DNA from: Candidatus Omnitrophota bacterium
GTDB lineage: Bacteria > Ratteibacteria > UBA8468 > B48-G9 > JAFGKM01
Assembly (NCBI GenBank): GCA_023819375.1
Contig: JAMWDI010000001.1
Location: 1 to 64,000, forward strand
DNA length: 64,000 nucleotides
Direction: 5' to 3'
Positions 34,657 to 44,048 of the stretch are shown in pieces. The notes under the pieces are model-generated. The model ran no database searches and was not told the origin of the DNA. It was given only the letters and a program-made list of their open reading frames with translations. Both the position numbers and the translations under genes were made by a program. Positions within the stretch are counted from its first letter, which is position 1; every line of letters begins with the position of its first letter.

Positions 34657-35222
34657 AAATATGTGCTTTTTTAGGAAGTCCAAGAAAAACTGGAAATACT
34701 TATTTAGTTTTAAAAATGATTGCTGAAAAATTAGAAAAAATGGGGCATGAAATTGAAATTATCTATCTTATTGATAAAAACATAAAAGGTTGCATAGAAT
34801 GCTTTCAGTGTCAGAAGGTTAAAAATAAACCAAACTGTTCTATAAAAGATGATATGCAAAATTTATATGAAAAAATTTTAAACTCTGACTGTATACTTCT
34901 TGCAACTCCTGTGTTCTGTTGGTCTTTTTCGTGGCTTATAAAATCTTTCCTTGATAGAACTTATTGTCTTGATAAGTATAATGAAGATGGATCTTATATT
35001 TCTCTTGTTGAAGGCAAAAAATGTGGTTTAATTTTGACTGCTGCTGGAGACGAATTTGAAGGTGCTGATCTTGTAGTTGAAAGTTATTTAAGAATGGTTG
35101 AATATCATAGAATGATAGATATAGGAAGAGTTGTTGTTTGTAATGTATTGTCAACAAAGGATATTTTAGAAAACCCAGAGGTAGAAAGAAAAATAAAAAA
35201 TTTCATAGATAATTTTAAATAA
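34653..35222 (+). CDS. Flavodoxin-like NAD(P)H:FMN reductase / iron-sulfur flavoprotein
   Basis: 189 aa. FMN phosphate loop in FLGSPRKTGNTYLVL; the sequence KGCIECFQCQKVKNKPNCSI has four cysteines spaced C-X2-C-X2-C-X8-C, close to the compact cluster motif of iron-sulfur flavoproteins (Isf); FCWSFSWLIKSFLDRTYCL and LILTAAGDEFEGADLVV complete the fold. Not a usual Rnf subunit, yet it is tightly packed between rnfG and rnfE (overlap 4 bp, gap 0). It may link Rnf to another electron donor. Whether it holds an Fe-S cluster is not certain. Confidence 0.82.
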   Translation: MKICAFLGSPRKTGNTYLVLKMIAEKLEKMGHEIEIIYLIDKNIKGCIECFQCQKVKNKPNCSIKDDMQNLYEKILNSDCILLATPVFCWSFSWLIKSFLDRTYCLDKYNEDGSYISLVEGKKCGLILTAAGDEFEGADLVVESYLRMVEYHRMIDIGRVVVCNVLSTKDILENPEVERKIKNFIDNFK

Positions 35223-35831
35223 ATGAAAAAAATAATAGATTTTAAAGTTTTTTTAAATGGTATCTGGAAAGAAAATCCCATCCTTTTTATAATGCTTGGG
35301 CTTTGTCCTGTTCTTGCTGTAAGTGGTTCAGTAAAAGATGCTCTTGGTATGGGAATTGCTGTAATTTTTGTTTTAACTGGTTCAAATTTTGTAATTTCTT
35401 TAATAAGAAAAATTGTTCCATCTCACGTTAGAATCCCTGTTTTTATAGTTGTAATTGCAACATTTGTAACAATAACTGATTATACAATTGCTGCTTTTTT
35501 TCCTCAGATTCATAAAAATCTTGGAGTTTATCTCCCACTAATAGTTGTCAACTGTATAATCCTTGGACGGGCAGAAGGATTTGCTTCAAAAAATAATGTT
35601 TTTAATTCTATTCTTGATGGACTTGGAATGGGCTTAGGATTTACATTAATAATTTTTGTAATATCTTCTTTTAGAGAAATTCTCGGCAATGGAACATTTA
35701 TGGGGAAACCCATCTTAGGGAGCAATTATAATCCTTTTTTAATTATGATAATGCCACCAGGAGCATTTTTAGTTATAGGGCTTTTAATTGCTTTAAAACA
35801 AAAAATTGAAAAGAGGAAGAAAATATGTTAA
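35223..35831 (+). CDS. rnfE: Electron transport complex subunit RnfE
   Basis: 202 aa with six hydrophobic segments. Landmarks: GIWKENPILFIMLGLCPVLAVS with the Cys of the intramembrane Fe-S site, FVLTGSNFVISLIRKIVPSHVRIPVFIVVIA (35375-35470), GVYLPLIVVNCIILGRAEGFA with the second Cys, and IISSFREILGNGTF-like motif near the end. Paired with RnfA as inverted homologues in the membrane core. Overlaps rnfA by 7 bp. Confidence 0.95.
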   Translation: MKKIIDFKVFLNGIWKENPILFIMLGLCPVLAVSGSVKDALGMGIAVIFVLTGSNFVISLIRKIVPSHVRIPVFIVVIATFVTITDYTIAAFFPQIHKNLGVYLPLIVVNCIILGRAEGFASKNNVFNSILDGLGMGLGFTLIIFVISSFREILGNGTFMGKPILGSNYNPFLIMIMPPGAFLVIGLLIALKQKIEKRKKIC

Positions 35832-36415
35832 ATGAAGCAAATTTATTTTTCATTTTTCTTTCTGCTTTTCTTATAAATAACATCTTACTTATAAGATTTC
35901 TTGGATTATGCTCATTCATAGGAATTTCAACAAATATAAAATCTTCTGTTGGAATGGGAATTGCAGTTGTTTTTGTTACAGTTATGGCTTGCAGTATAAG
36001 TTGGGCTGTCTATCATTTTTTACTTATACCATTTAAACTTGAATATTTAAGAACAACAACATTTATTCTAACGATTGCCTCTTTTGTTCAATTTGAGGAA
36101 ATGATTATAAGGAAAAAATTGCCGACTTTATATCGTGCTTTTGGAATTTATTTACCTTTAATTACAACTAATTGTGCAATTTTGGCTAGTGCTTTTCTTG
36201 GCATTGATTATAAACTTTCATTTATTCAAAATCTTATTTTTTCACTTGGTGTTTCAGGAGGATACTGCTTTGTTATAATTGTTTTTTCGGCAATAAGAGA
36301 AGAACTTGAAATTGCACCAATTCCAGAAAATTTTAAAGGGGTCCCTATAGCTTTTATTCTTGCAGCACTTATGAGTTTAGCATTTCTTGGTTTTAAAGGA
36401 CTTTTCAAACTTTAA
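35825..36415 (+). CDS. rnfA: Electron transport complex subunit RnfA
   Basis: 196 aa with six membrane segments. Landmarks: FLINNILLIRFLGLCSFIG with the Cys ligand, GMGIAVVFVTVMAC, ASFVQFEEMIIRKKLP, IYLPLITTNCAILASAF with the second Cys and FSAIREELEIAPIPENFKGV. In most operons rnfB follows rnfA; here the next gene is a rhomboid protease, whose ATG shares one base with the rnfA stop. Confidence 0.95.
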   Translation: MLNEANLFFIFLSAFLINNILLIRFLGLCSFIGISTNIKSSVGMGIAVVFVTVMACSISWAVYHFLLIPFKLEYLRTTTFILTIASFVQFEEMIIRKKLPTLYRAFGIYLPLITTNCAILASAFLGIDYKLSFIQNLIFSLGVSGGYCFVIIVFSAIREELEIAPIPENFKGVPIAFILAALMSLAFLGFKGLFKL

Positions 36416-37557
36416 TGATTTTTACATTTCCAATTAGAGATGAGTATGGTGTTAAAAAGTTTCCAATAGTAGTTACTTTAATAATCTTTGTAAATTGTTT
36501 AATTTATTTTCTCTTTGGATTTTCCCCTCATTACGAAGAAATTGTTTCTAATTTTGGATTTATTCCAGAAAAATTTTCTTTCAAAAATATAATAACTTCA
36601 ATGTTTCTGCATGGAGGAATTTCTCATCTTTTCTTTAATATGTGGTATTTGTGGCTTTTAGGTGATAACATTGAGGATAGATGGGGAAAATTTCAATTTT
36701 TTATTTTTTATTTACTTTCTGGTATTTTTGCTTCTCTTTTATATTATGAATTAATACCGGCAAAATACAGAAATATCCCTGTAATTGGAGCATCAGGAGC
36801 AATTGCAGGAGTTCTTGGTGCATATGCCATTTTATTTCCGAAAAGTAGAATAACTTTCAAATATTTTATATGGTTAATATATATCAAATTTGGGGAATTT
36901 GAAATATATGCATCTGTCTGGTTATTTTTCTGGTTTTTACTTCAAGCAATCAATACTTTCCTTGTTTCTATATATAAGGTTCAATCACAAGTTGCCTATG
37001 CTTCCCATTTTGGAGGATTTTTATTTGGGTTAATAATTGGTTTAGGAACAAAACTCTATAGAGAGGTAAAATACAGAGAAAACGTAAAACTTGGAGAAAA
37101 CATGCTTTTAAGACTACTTGAAGCAGAGAAAAAGGAAATAGTATACGATTCAGAAAAAAACTTAGAAATTGAAAAATTAAAAGAAAAAATTAAAAGTTTA
37201 ATATATGAAGACAGATATTTTGCAACACAGATATATAAAAATGGGCTTGCAAAGTATCCTGAATTATGTCTTCCTGAAAAGTATCAATATGAAATTGCAG
37301 AATCTCTTTACAGACAAGGAGATTTTAAAAATGCTTTAATTGCCTATAAAAATTTTATTTTAAATTATCCTTTAAGTAAACTTGCTGATAACGCGCTTTT
37401 ATCTTTTGGAAAGATCTGTTTAGATTTAGGAGAATATGAAAAAGCAAAAATGGCTTTTTTACAGATAATACTTTTTTATCCTTTTAGTGATGTTTATGAA
37501 GAAAGCAAATTCTATCTTGAAAAGAAATTGCCGGATCTTTTGAGAAAAAATTTATAG
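36415..37557 (+). CDS. Rhomboid intramembrane protease with C-terminal TPR repeats
   Basis: 380 aa. Six to seven membrane segments in residues 15-225. The catalytic Ser lies in VIGASGAIAGVLGAYA, the His in AYASHFGGFLFGLIIGLG, and FLHGGISHLFFNMWYLWLLG is the conserved His-rich loop and helix. Residues about 235-380 are soluble, with helical repeats (YEIAESLYRQGDFKNALIAY, ALLSFGKICLDLGEYEKAKM) of TPR type. The repeats may recruit substrates. Shares one base with rnfA and is the last gene of the operon, suggesting a link to assembly or control of Rnf, although this is inference. Confidence 0.9.
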   Translation: MIFTFPIRDEYGVKKFPIVVTLIIFVNCLIYFLFGFSPHYEEIVSNFGFIPEKFSFKNIITSMFLHGGISHLFFNMWYLWLLGDNIEDRWGKFQFFIFYLLSGIFASLLYYELIPAKYRNIPVIGASGAIAGVLGAYAILFPKSRITFKYFIWLIYIKFGEFEIYASVWLFFWFLLQAINTFLVSIYKVQSQVAYASHFGGFLFGLIIGLGTKLYREVKYRENVKLGENMLLRLLEAEKKEIVYDSEKNLEIEKLKEKIKSLIYEDRYFATQIYKNGLAKYPELCLPEKYQYEIAESLYRQGDFKNALIAYKNFILNYPLSKLADNALLSFGKICLDLGEYEKAKMAFLQIILFYPFSDVYEESKFYLEKKLPDLLRKNL

Positions 37558-37558
37558 A

Positions 37559-39382
37559 TTATCTCCAAATTATTGAAAATGCAAATAAATTCTTACCTTC
37601 TGCTGAAACAACTAATTCGCCATCCGGAAGGGAGAAAAGAAAAGAAATTTTTTCCTTTAAAAGATATTTCCACAAACTCTTTTTATCATACGAAAGAAAA
37701 TAAAGATAATTGCCTTTTTTCCCAGAAATCAAATTTAATATTTCAGGTTTAAAAACAGAAAAATTAATTTCTTCATCACTTTTAAAATTCTTTATTTCAT
37801 TTCCTGATAAATCAAAAAGATAAATTTTCCCTTTTTCTGTTTCTACACAAACAAAATCTTTTTCATTTTTTACATTTACTATTTTTTCTCTCAATTCTTT
37901 TTGCCAATTTAAATTCCCATCATCTTTATAACAATATAATGTCCCATTTTGAGTTCCTGCAAAAACAAAACGTGAGTTTTCAGTAATATAAATAGCAGAA
38001 ATAAAATCTGGTAATTCAATCTCCCAGAAAGTTTCTCCATTTCTATCAATAAAATACAAAGTTTTATCTACTCCAGAAATTAGAAATCTTCCATTTTCTG
38101 AAATTGAAATCCCTCTGCCCAAATTTCCTGTTTTTTTAATCCAGAGAATTTTCCCACTTTTTGATAAAAAATATAATTTACCCTCAAGTGTAAAGAAGGC
38201 TAAATATTCCCCTTCCTGAGAAATTGCTACATTTACTATTTTCTCTGACATTTTTAAATTTTTCAATACTCTTCCTCTTTTATCCAGTAAATATAAAGAA
38301 CCTGTCTCACACCCTATTAAAATTTTTTCTCCATTTTGAGAAATTTTCAAATCTGTAATTAAGCCATCTGCTTCATAACTCCATAAAAACTTTGTCTCAG
38401 GTAAATATAAATCTGGAGAAATATCAAGCCCTTGAAAGTTTAATACAAATCTTTTAATTAAATTCGGAACATATTTTATATCTTCTGTTTTATATTCATA
38501 ATGTTCAAACCAACTTTTTTTATCAATAGAAAAAACATCAACATTAAGAATATAAGAATCAATTACTTTACTTAAAGCAGGTTTTAAAACATAATCAGCA
38601 TTTAATATTTTCCCAACAATTACAAGTTCTTTATCTTCTATATTTTTTTCCTCATAATTCTCTTCCCTTAAAACTCTTTCAAAATCATTTCTTGAAATCA
38701 CAACTAAATTTTTGATATTTTTTATTTCATTTAAAAATAAGTTAAAAAATTCTGTTTGAATTGCAGATGGAATTTCAATAAATATGGGAAACAAAACCAC
38801 AACTCTATTTTTTTTCAATAAAATATTCAATCTTTTAACTCTACTTTCAATAAATTTTAAAGTGTAATTTTCGCCCCAATAGTTTTTATTTTCAATAAAC
38901 TTTCCAATTTCATTATACAGATTTATCGCTTGGGTATACATCCCTTCTTTTTCATAAATTTCAGCAAGTTTAACATAATAGGTAGCATCAGGGATGACAC
39001 ATTTACTTATATACATCTCAAAATATTTTATTGCCTCTTTATTATACCCATAGTCTAAACAGAAATCCCCAATAATTCTATATATAAAAGCAACTGGTGT
39101 AGCATATTTTAAATATTTCAAACTTTCTTTATCTTTCGGCCACCCAAAAGGCCAATTAGTAGGAGTAAATGGCTCACATTTTTCAGTTTTTTCTTTCGCT
39201 TTTCTTAAATATAAATCTGCAGTTTTAATATCGCCTTTATCAGAAAATTGATTTGCAATACTAATATACTTCCAGACCTCTTTTAAAAAAACTACTTCAA
39301 GGTTTTTATTTCTTTCAAACCATCCTGCTGCGAAACATTTAAAAACAATAAATAAATAAAATACAAAAAACTTCTTTTTCAT
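37559..39382 (-). CDS. Secreted TPR / CsgG-like / beta-propeller protein
   Basis: 607 aa with signal peptide (MKKKFFVFYLFIVFKCFAAG). Part 1 (about 25-185) is TPR-like: LEVVFLKEVWKYISIANQF, EAIKYFEMYISKCV, QAINLYNEIGKF. Part 2 (about 195-325) resembles the CsgG/TolB N-terminal fold (VVVLFPIFIEI, then VVISRNDFERVLREENY, and ILNADYVLKPALSKV). Part 3 (about 335-607) is a propeller of PQQ/WD type with repeats such as ISQNGEKILIGCETGSLYLL and ISENGRFLISGVDKTLYFID. Probably a periplasmic scaffold in the envelope. Overlaps the HEAT protein gene by 4 bp and is the last gene of the murG operon. Convergent with the rhomboid gene, one base apart. Confidence 0.75.
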   Translation of the reverse strand: MKKKFFVFYLFIVFKCFAAGWFERNKNLEVVFLKEVWKYISIANQFSDKGDIKTADLYLRKAKEKTEKCEPFTPTNWPFGWPKDKESLKYLKYATPVAFIYRIIGDFCLDYGYNKEAIKYFEMYISKCVIPDATYYVKLAEIYEKEGMYTQAINLYNEIGKFIENKNYWGENYTLKFIESRVKRLNILLKKNRVVVLFPIFIEIPSAIQTEFFNLFLNEIKNIKNLVVISRNDFERVLREENYEEKNIEDKELVIVGKILNADYVLKPALSKVIDSYILNVDVFSIDKKSWFEHYEYKTEDIKYVPNLIKRFVLNFQGLDISPDLYLPETKFLWSYEADGLITDLKISQNGEKILIGCETGSLYLLDKRGRVLKNLKMSEKIVNVAISQEGEYLAFFTLEGKLYFLSKSGKILWIKKTGNLGRGISISENGRFLISGVDKTLYFIDRNGETFWEIELPDFISAIYITENSRFVFAGTQNGTLYCYKDDGNLNWQKELREKIVNVKNEKDFVCVETEKGKIYLFDLSGNEIKNFKSDEEINFSVFKPEILNLISGKKGNYLYFLSYDKKSLWKYLLKEKISFLFSLPDGELVVSAEGKNLFAFSIIWR

Positions 39383-42009
39383 GGTTTCTCCTTAAAAACA
39401 AAATTCCCGAATTGCTCAGGAATATCTATCCTTCCAGTCCAAGTAGATGTCAAATATCTGTCAATTTCTCTTTGAAAGTTTATACTTATTACTGTATCTT
39501 TTTCTATCTTTTCAAGTTTTAAATCTTTCAAAGGAATAGCAACTTCAGCAATCCATTTTCTTGTAGTTCCTGGAGATAATACATTTGTTGAAACTTTCCA
39601 TTCTGAATTCCAATATCTTTCAGGATCTTCATTTTTATAAAATTTCCAGACATAACAATATTTAATATCACAAAGAGGATGAAAAACAAACTGATACCAC
39701 TCATTAAAAGAATTTTTAGGATTAATAGAAATAGTTATGAAATCTCTTGTATCATAATCTATAAAGTTCTTTGATGGATTTTCACAAATGAAAAAGAAAT
39801 AAATATTGTCCTTATCATAAACACTTGCAACTTTTGTTTGAATATCAAGAGGAACTTTTTCATCTTCAATTTTGATAAATTCATTAATTTCTTCTATTTT
39901 TCTCCAAATTTCTTCATTATCCTTGCCATCTACTTCTATTGGGGATTCTGTTTTAAAAGAATAAATAGTTTTCAATTTAATTTCTTGAATCCCTATTTTA
40001 CTTCTATATATTTCCTCTCTAATAATAGGAATTTTTGATTTCAAAAAAGAAGGAATTTTAGGATCCTGCAAATAATAGTTTGCCAATGTTTTAATCGGTT
40101 CAACATTTGTTTCTGACAATCTAACAAGAAATTCTAATCCACTTTCATTTCCCATTTTAGTAAGGCCGTAAGCACTAATTAATTTAATATCAAGTTCACC
40201 CTCTATAAGTTTTTTAAGCAAAATATAGGAGTACTGTATTTTATTTAAGTAAACAAGTGATTCAATTGCGATTTTCTGAAATTCCGGATTTTCACTATCA
40301 ACATTCCTTAGGATAATGTCTAAACCATAATCTTTCCCCATTTTGGCGAGAGCATTTGCACATAACAATTGATATTCACTGTCAGAATGTTTTAAACCTT
40401 CTTTTAATATTGGTATTGAACTTTTATCTTTTATTTCTCCAAGAATTGCAACACATAATTTTTTGATATCCAAATCAGAAACTCTCATTGTTTCTTTTAT
40501 ATCTTTTGCAAAAATTCTAATTGGATTTTCCTTTAAAATAGATAAAACACCCTCTTTTACTTGTGGATATTTGCTATAAATCATTTTTAGAAATAATCTA
40601 TTTGCTTCTTTGCTACCAACGATATTTTCGACTTTCTTCATTACAAAATTCCTTTCATCTTCTCTAACACTATCCACTTTTTTAATAAGTTCATCAACTA
40701 TTTTTTTCAAAAATTTTGAACTTTTTATCCTTATGTTTTTATCAGGATCATTTTTTTCCATATAAACAAGATTTTTAAGATAATGATCATCAAACTTATC
40801 AAGATAAAAAAATCCTTCCATCGCAGAAATTCTCAATTCTCTATTTGAATCTTTCAAATATTTTTTAAGTATGTTTTTAACTTTCTCCATATCGGATTGT
40901 CCAATCTTACCGAGTTCAATGAGACATAATTTTTTAAATTCAATTTCAGAATTTTTATCCTCAATATATTTTTCAAAAATTGGAATAAAAATGGGATCTT
41001 TTATTTTCTCAATCAAATTTATTGCTTCTTCTCTTACCCTTAAGGATTTATCTGATAAACACTTAACTACTTTCTGATAAGTAATTGGATTTTTAAATTT
41101 TTCAATAGCCCATAGAGAATAAATTTTAACCATTTCATTTTCATCTTCTAATCCTTTTAATAGTCCCTCTAATCCTGCTTCATCTTTTAACCTTACAATT
41201 GTTTTTATCGCTTCAATTTTTACCTTTACCGATGCTTCACCTAATAAACCTTCAATTTCTTCAATATTTGAACTCTTAAATTTTTCAAGAACCCATAATG
41301 CTTTTATTTTAACCTCATCACTTTCATCACCAAGTAATTCAACAAGATAAGGAATACATCTTCTATCATTTGCACTTTCAAATAAGGATATAGTTAACAA
41401 TTTAATATTTTCTTTTCCTTTAAAACAATCAAAAAGAGATTTCAAATTTTCTTCTTTTAGCAATTTGAAATTATTTCTTGCAGGTATTTTCCACATCAAC
41501 CTTCTTAAAGAAATTAAAATTGCTTCTTTCACTTTTTGATTTTCATCTTCAAGATGTTCAATTAAACTTTCCACTGTATTTTCATCTCCAAATTTACCAA
41601 TACCTATTGCCCCATAATATCTAACTTGCCAGTATGGATCATCAAGTGCACTTATTAATTCTCCGAGTATATCTTCATCTCCATATTTTACAAGTCCTTT
41701 AACTCCATATAATCTAACCTGCCAATATGTATCTTCTAATGCTTTTTTAAAATAATCTATACAGGTAGAATCCCCAATTTCATATAAAACATAAGAAGCC
41801 AAACTTCTAACTTCTTCATCTTCATCTTCAAGAAGTAAAGCAATTTCATTCAAAAAAACTTTATTTTTTGACTGCAAAACTTTTTGTAAAAATTCAATCT
41901 TTTTTGATTTTGTTCCAAATGAGATAGTAGATGAACTTTCACTTAGTAAAAATAAAGAAAATAAAGAATAAAGAAAAATAATTTTTTTTATTTCATTCAT
42001 TTTTTTCAT
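39379..42009 (-). CDS. Secreted HEAT-repeat protein with C-terminal CBM9-like domain
   Basis: 876 aa (or 873 from an ATG at 42000). Signal peptide about 1-25 (IIFLYSLFSLFLLSES). Residues about 30-680 are about twenty HEAT repeats; examples are LASYVLYEIGDSTCIDYFKK and YGAIGIGKFGDENTVESLIE. Residues about 690-876 are a CBM9-like sandwich: SPIEVDGKDNEEIWRKIEEI, VASVYDKDNIYFFF, and RKWIAEVAIPLKDLKL near the end. The HEAT superhelix suits protein binding and the CBM9 fold may bind polysaccharide ends. No catalytic part. Probably an envelope scaffold, cotranscribed with cell-wall genes. Confidence 0.75.
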   Translation of the reverse strand: MKKMNEIKKIIFLYSLFSLFLLSESSSTISFGTKSKKIEFLQKVLQSKNKVFLNEIALLLEDEDEEVRSLASYVLYEIGDSTCIDYFKKALEDTYWQVRLYGVKGLVKYGDEDILGELISALDDPYWQVRYYGAIGIGKFGDENTVESLIEHLEDENQKVKEAILISLRRLMWKIPARNNFKLLKEENLKSLFDCFKGKENIKLLTISLFESANDRRCIPYLVELLGDESDEVKIKALWVLEKFKSSNIEEIEGLLGEASVKVKIEAIKTIVRLKDEAGLEGLLKGLEDENEMVKIYSLWAIEKFKNPITYQKVVKCLSDKSLRVREEAINLIEKIKDPIFIPIFEKYIEDKNSEIEFKKLCLIELGKIGQSDMEKVKNILKKYLKDSNRELRISAMEGFFYLDKFDDHYLKNLVYMEKNDPDKNIRIKSSKFLKKIVDELIKKVDSVREDERNFVMKKVENIVGSKEANRLFLKMIYSKYPQVKEGVLSILKENPIRIFAKDIKETMRVSDLDIKKLCVAILGEIKDKSSIPILKEGLKHSDSEYQLLCANALAKMGKDYGLDIILRNVDSENPEFQKIAIESLVYLNKIQYSYILLKKLIEGELDIKLISAYGLTKMGNESGLEFLVRLSETNVEPIKTLANYYLQDPKIPSFLKSKIPIIREEIYRSKIGIQEIKLKTIYSFKTESPIEVDGKDNEEIWRKIEEINEFIKIEDEKVPLDIQTKVASVYDKDNIYFFFICENPSKNFIDYDTRDFITISINPKNSFNEWYQFVFHPLCDIKYCYVWKFYKNEDPERYWNSEWKVSTNVLSPGTTRKWIAEVAIPLKDLKLEKIEKDTVISINFQREIDRYLTSTWTGRIDIPEQFGNFVFKEKP

Positions 42010-42664
42010 AGTAATATTTTGGAAATCCTATATCAACAACCCTGATTTTTCCTGTATATTTTGGCCCTTCATTAATAAAAAAACCTTTTTTTAAAAAACC
42101 CATACTTATTGTCAAATTACTTTTTACACAAATCCCATGAATCTCTCCTGTATTTGCATCAAGCCCGGAAGGAATATCTAACGAAATTATAAAAAATGCT
42201 TTTTTATTTATAAATTCAATTATCTCTTTCATTTTCCCTTTTATCTCCTCTTTAACACCAATCCCTAACATTGCATCAACAACAATATCATTTTTTTTAA
42301 ATTTAAAATCATTAAATTTTAAACTATTTATTGAATGAATGTCAACTTTTAATTTTCTTAAAATATCAAAATTCAAAAAAGAAATTTCTGTAAATTCTTC
42401 TGGCAGGCCAAAGTAATAAATTCTTACATTCACATTATTGTTAAATAAATACCTACCAAGAACAAAACCATCTCCACCATTATTACCCTTTCCACAGAAA
42501 ATGAAGAATCTTTTGTTTTTCAAACTTTTTATCTCATTTTTAATTACATAAAAACTTTCTCTCCCAGCATTTTCCATAAGAATAAGAGGGCTAATGCCAA
42601 ATTTTTCAAATGTTTCTTTCTCAATTTTATAAATTTCCTCTTTTGTCAAAATCAACTTTCTCAT
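41993..42664 (-). CDS. nnrE: NAD(P)H-hydrate epimerase
   Basis: 223 aa from the ATG at 42664, which follows the murC stop by one base (an in-frame TTG 9 nt upstream would overlap it). YjeF N-terminal domain with LILMENAGRESFYVI, FIFCGKGNNGGDGFVLGRYL, DIVVDAMLGIGVKEEIKGK, and ISLDIPSGLDANTGEI with the catalytic Asp. Repairs the R-epimer of hydrated NAD(P)H for nnrD (24126). It stands in a cell-wall operon instead of beside nnrD. Confidence 0.92.
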   Translation of the reverse strand: MRKLILTKEEIYKIEKETFEKFGISPLILMENAGRESFYVIKNEIKSLKNKRFFIFCGKGNNGGDGFVLGRYLFNNNVNVRIYYFGLPEEFTEISFLNFDILRKLKVDIHSINSLKFNDFKFKKNDIVVDAMLGIGVKEEIKGKMKEIIEFINKKAFFIISLDIPSGLDANTGEIHGICVKSNLTISMGFLKKGFFINEGPKYTGKIRVVDIGFPKYYYEKNE

Positions 42665-42665
42665 T

Positions 42666-44048
42666 TTATTCAAGCCTTTTTAAAAAATCCTTTGCCACTT
42701 TATCAACAGGGCCTGCTCCGATAGTTAATATTATATCTCCTTTCTTTTTTATTTCACATAAATATTCAACAATTTCTTTAAAGGTTGGCAAATAAATCCC
42801 TTCTTTTCCATTTTTTCTAATTTTTTCAACAAGAATTTCTGAATTAACAAGTTTTTTTTCAATTAAAGAATCTCTGACAAAGTAAATATCAGGAACTATA
42901 ATTTTATCAGCAAGTGAAAAAGAACTGGCAAACTCTCTTAAAAGAAATCTTGTCCTGCTATATTGATGTGGCTGAAAAACTACAATTAATCTTCTCCCTG
43001 GAAAAACCTTTCTTATACATTCTAATGTTACTTTTATTTCTGTTGGATGATGTCCATAGTCATCAATTACAGTAATCCCATTTTTTTCACCTAAAATTTC
43101 ACATCTCCTATGAACTCCTTTAAAATTTTCAATTCCTTCTTTTATTTCCTTCCAAGTTAAATCAAGATAAATACCAACACCAATTGTAGCAAGAGAATTT
43201 AAAACATTATGCCTGCCCCATAAATTCATTTCAATTTTACCAAGTTTTTTATTTTTATAATAACATTCAAACCGGGTTTTTCTTCCTATTATATCAAAAT
43301 TAACTCCTCTTATATCACCACAAGTAAAGCCATAGGAAATTTTTTTAACCTTAATTTTTTCAGCAATTTCATTTAAATTTTTATCTTCACCACAAAAAAC
43401 TAAAATTCCATCTGATTTTATATTTTCAGCAAAGTGATAAAATGCTTTTTTTATATCGTTAATATCTTTATAATAATCAAGATGGTCTTTTTCTATATTT
43501 GTAATTATAGCAATTTCAGGGAAATAATTTAAAAAAGATCTTTTATATTCACACGCTTCAACGATAAAAAAATCTCCATTTCCAACTCCCGAATTCCCAA
43601 GATTAACAATTTCTCCCCCTATAATGAATGTTGGAGAAAATTTTAAAGTATAAAGTAAATTTACTATTAAGGCAGATGTTGTTGTTTTCCCATGTGTTCC
43701 AGCAACTGCAACTCCTCTTTTTTCTTTCATTAATTCTCCCACTGCCTCTGGGTAACTTAAAATCGGAATGTTTAATTCTTTCGCTTTTTTATATTCAGGA
43801 TTATCAGGTAGAATTGCTTGAGAATGAATAACAAGATCAATATCTTTATCTATATTTTCCTCTTTTTGCTTTAAATAGATTCTTATACCAAGTTTTTTAA
43901 GTTTTTTGATTATTTGAGAAGATTTATTATCAGAACCACTCACTTTTTTCCCAAGATAAATAAGTATTTTAGCAAGTCCACTTACTCCTATCCCGCCAAT
44001 ACCTATTAAATGAACTTTTTTTGCTTTTTCAATTATCCCTTTTTTCAT
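42666..44048 (-). CDS. murC: UDP-N-acetylmuramate--L-alanine ligase
   Basis: 460 aa. VHLIGIGGIGVSGLAKIL binds UDP-sugar, GVAVAGTHGKTTTSALIVNL is the ATP P-loop, FFIVEACEYKRSFLNYFPEI the metal site, VHRRCEILGEKNGITVIDDYGHHPTE (43065-43140 area) and VVFQPHQYSRT the C-terminal domain. Ligates L-Ala to UDP-MurNAc in cytoplasmic peptidoglycan synthesis. Overlaps murG by 20 bp. The usual next genes murB, ddl and ftsQ are not present. Confidence 0.96.
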   Translation of the reverse strand: MKKGIIEKAKKVHLIGIGGIGVSGLAKILIYLGKKVSGSDNKSSQIIKKLKKLGIRIYLKQKEENIDKDIDLVIHSQAILPDNPEYKKAKELNIPILSYPEAVGELMKEKRGVAVAGTHGKTTTSALIVNLLYTLKFSPTFIIGGEIVNLGNSGVGNGDFFIVEACEYKRSFLNYFPEIAIITNIEKDHLDYYKDINDIKKAFYHFAENIKSDGILVFCGEDKNLNEIAEKIKVKKISYGFTCGDIRGVNFDIIGRKTRFECYYKNKKLGKIEMNLWGRHNVLNSLATIGVGIYLDLTWKEIKEGIENFKGVHRRCEILGEKNGITVIDDYGHHPTEIKVTLECIRKVFPGRRLIVVFQPHQYSRTRFLLREFASSFSLADKIIVPDIYFVRDSLIEKKLVNSEILVEKIRKNGKEGIYLPTFKEIVEYLCEIKKKGDIILTIGAGPVDKVAKDFLKRLE

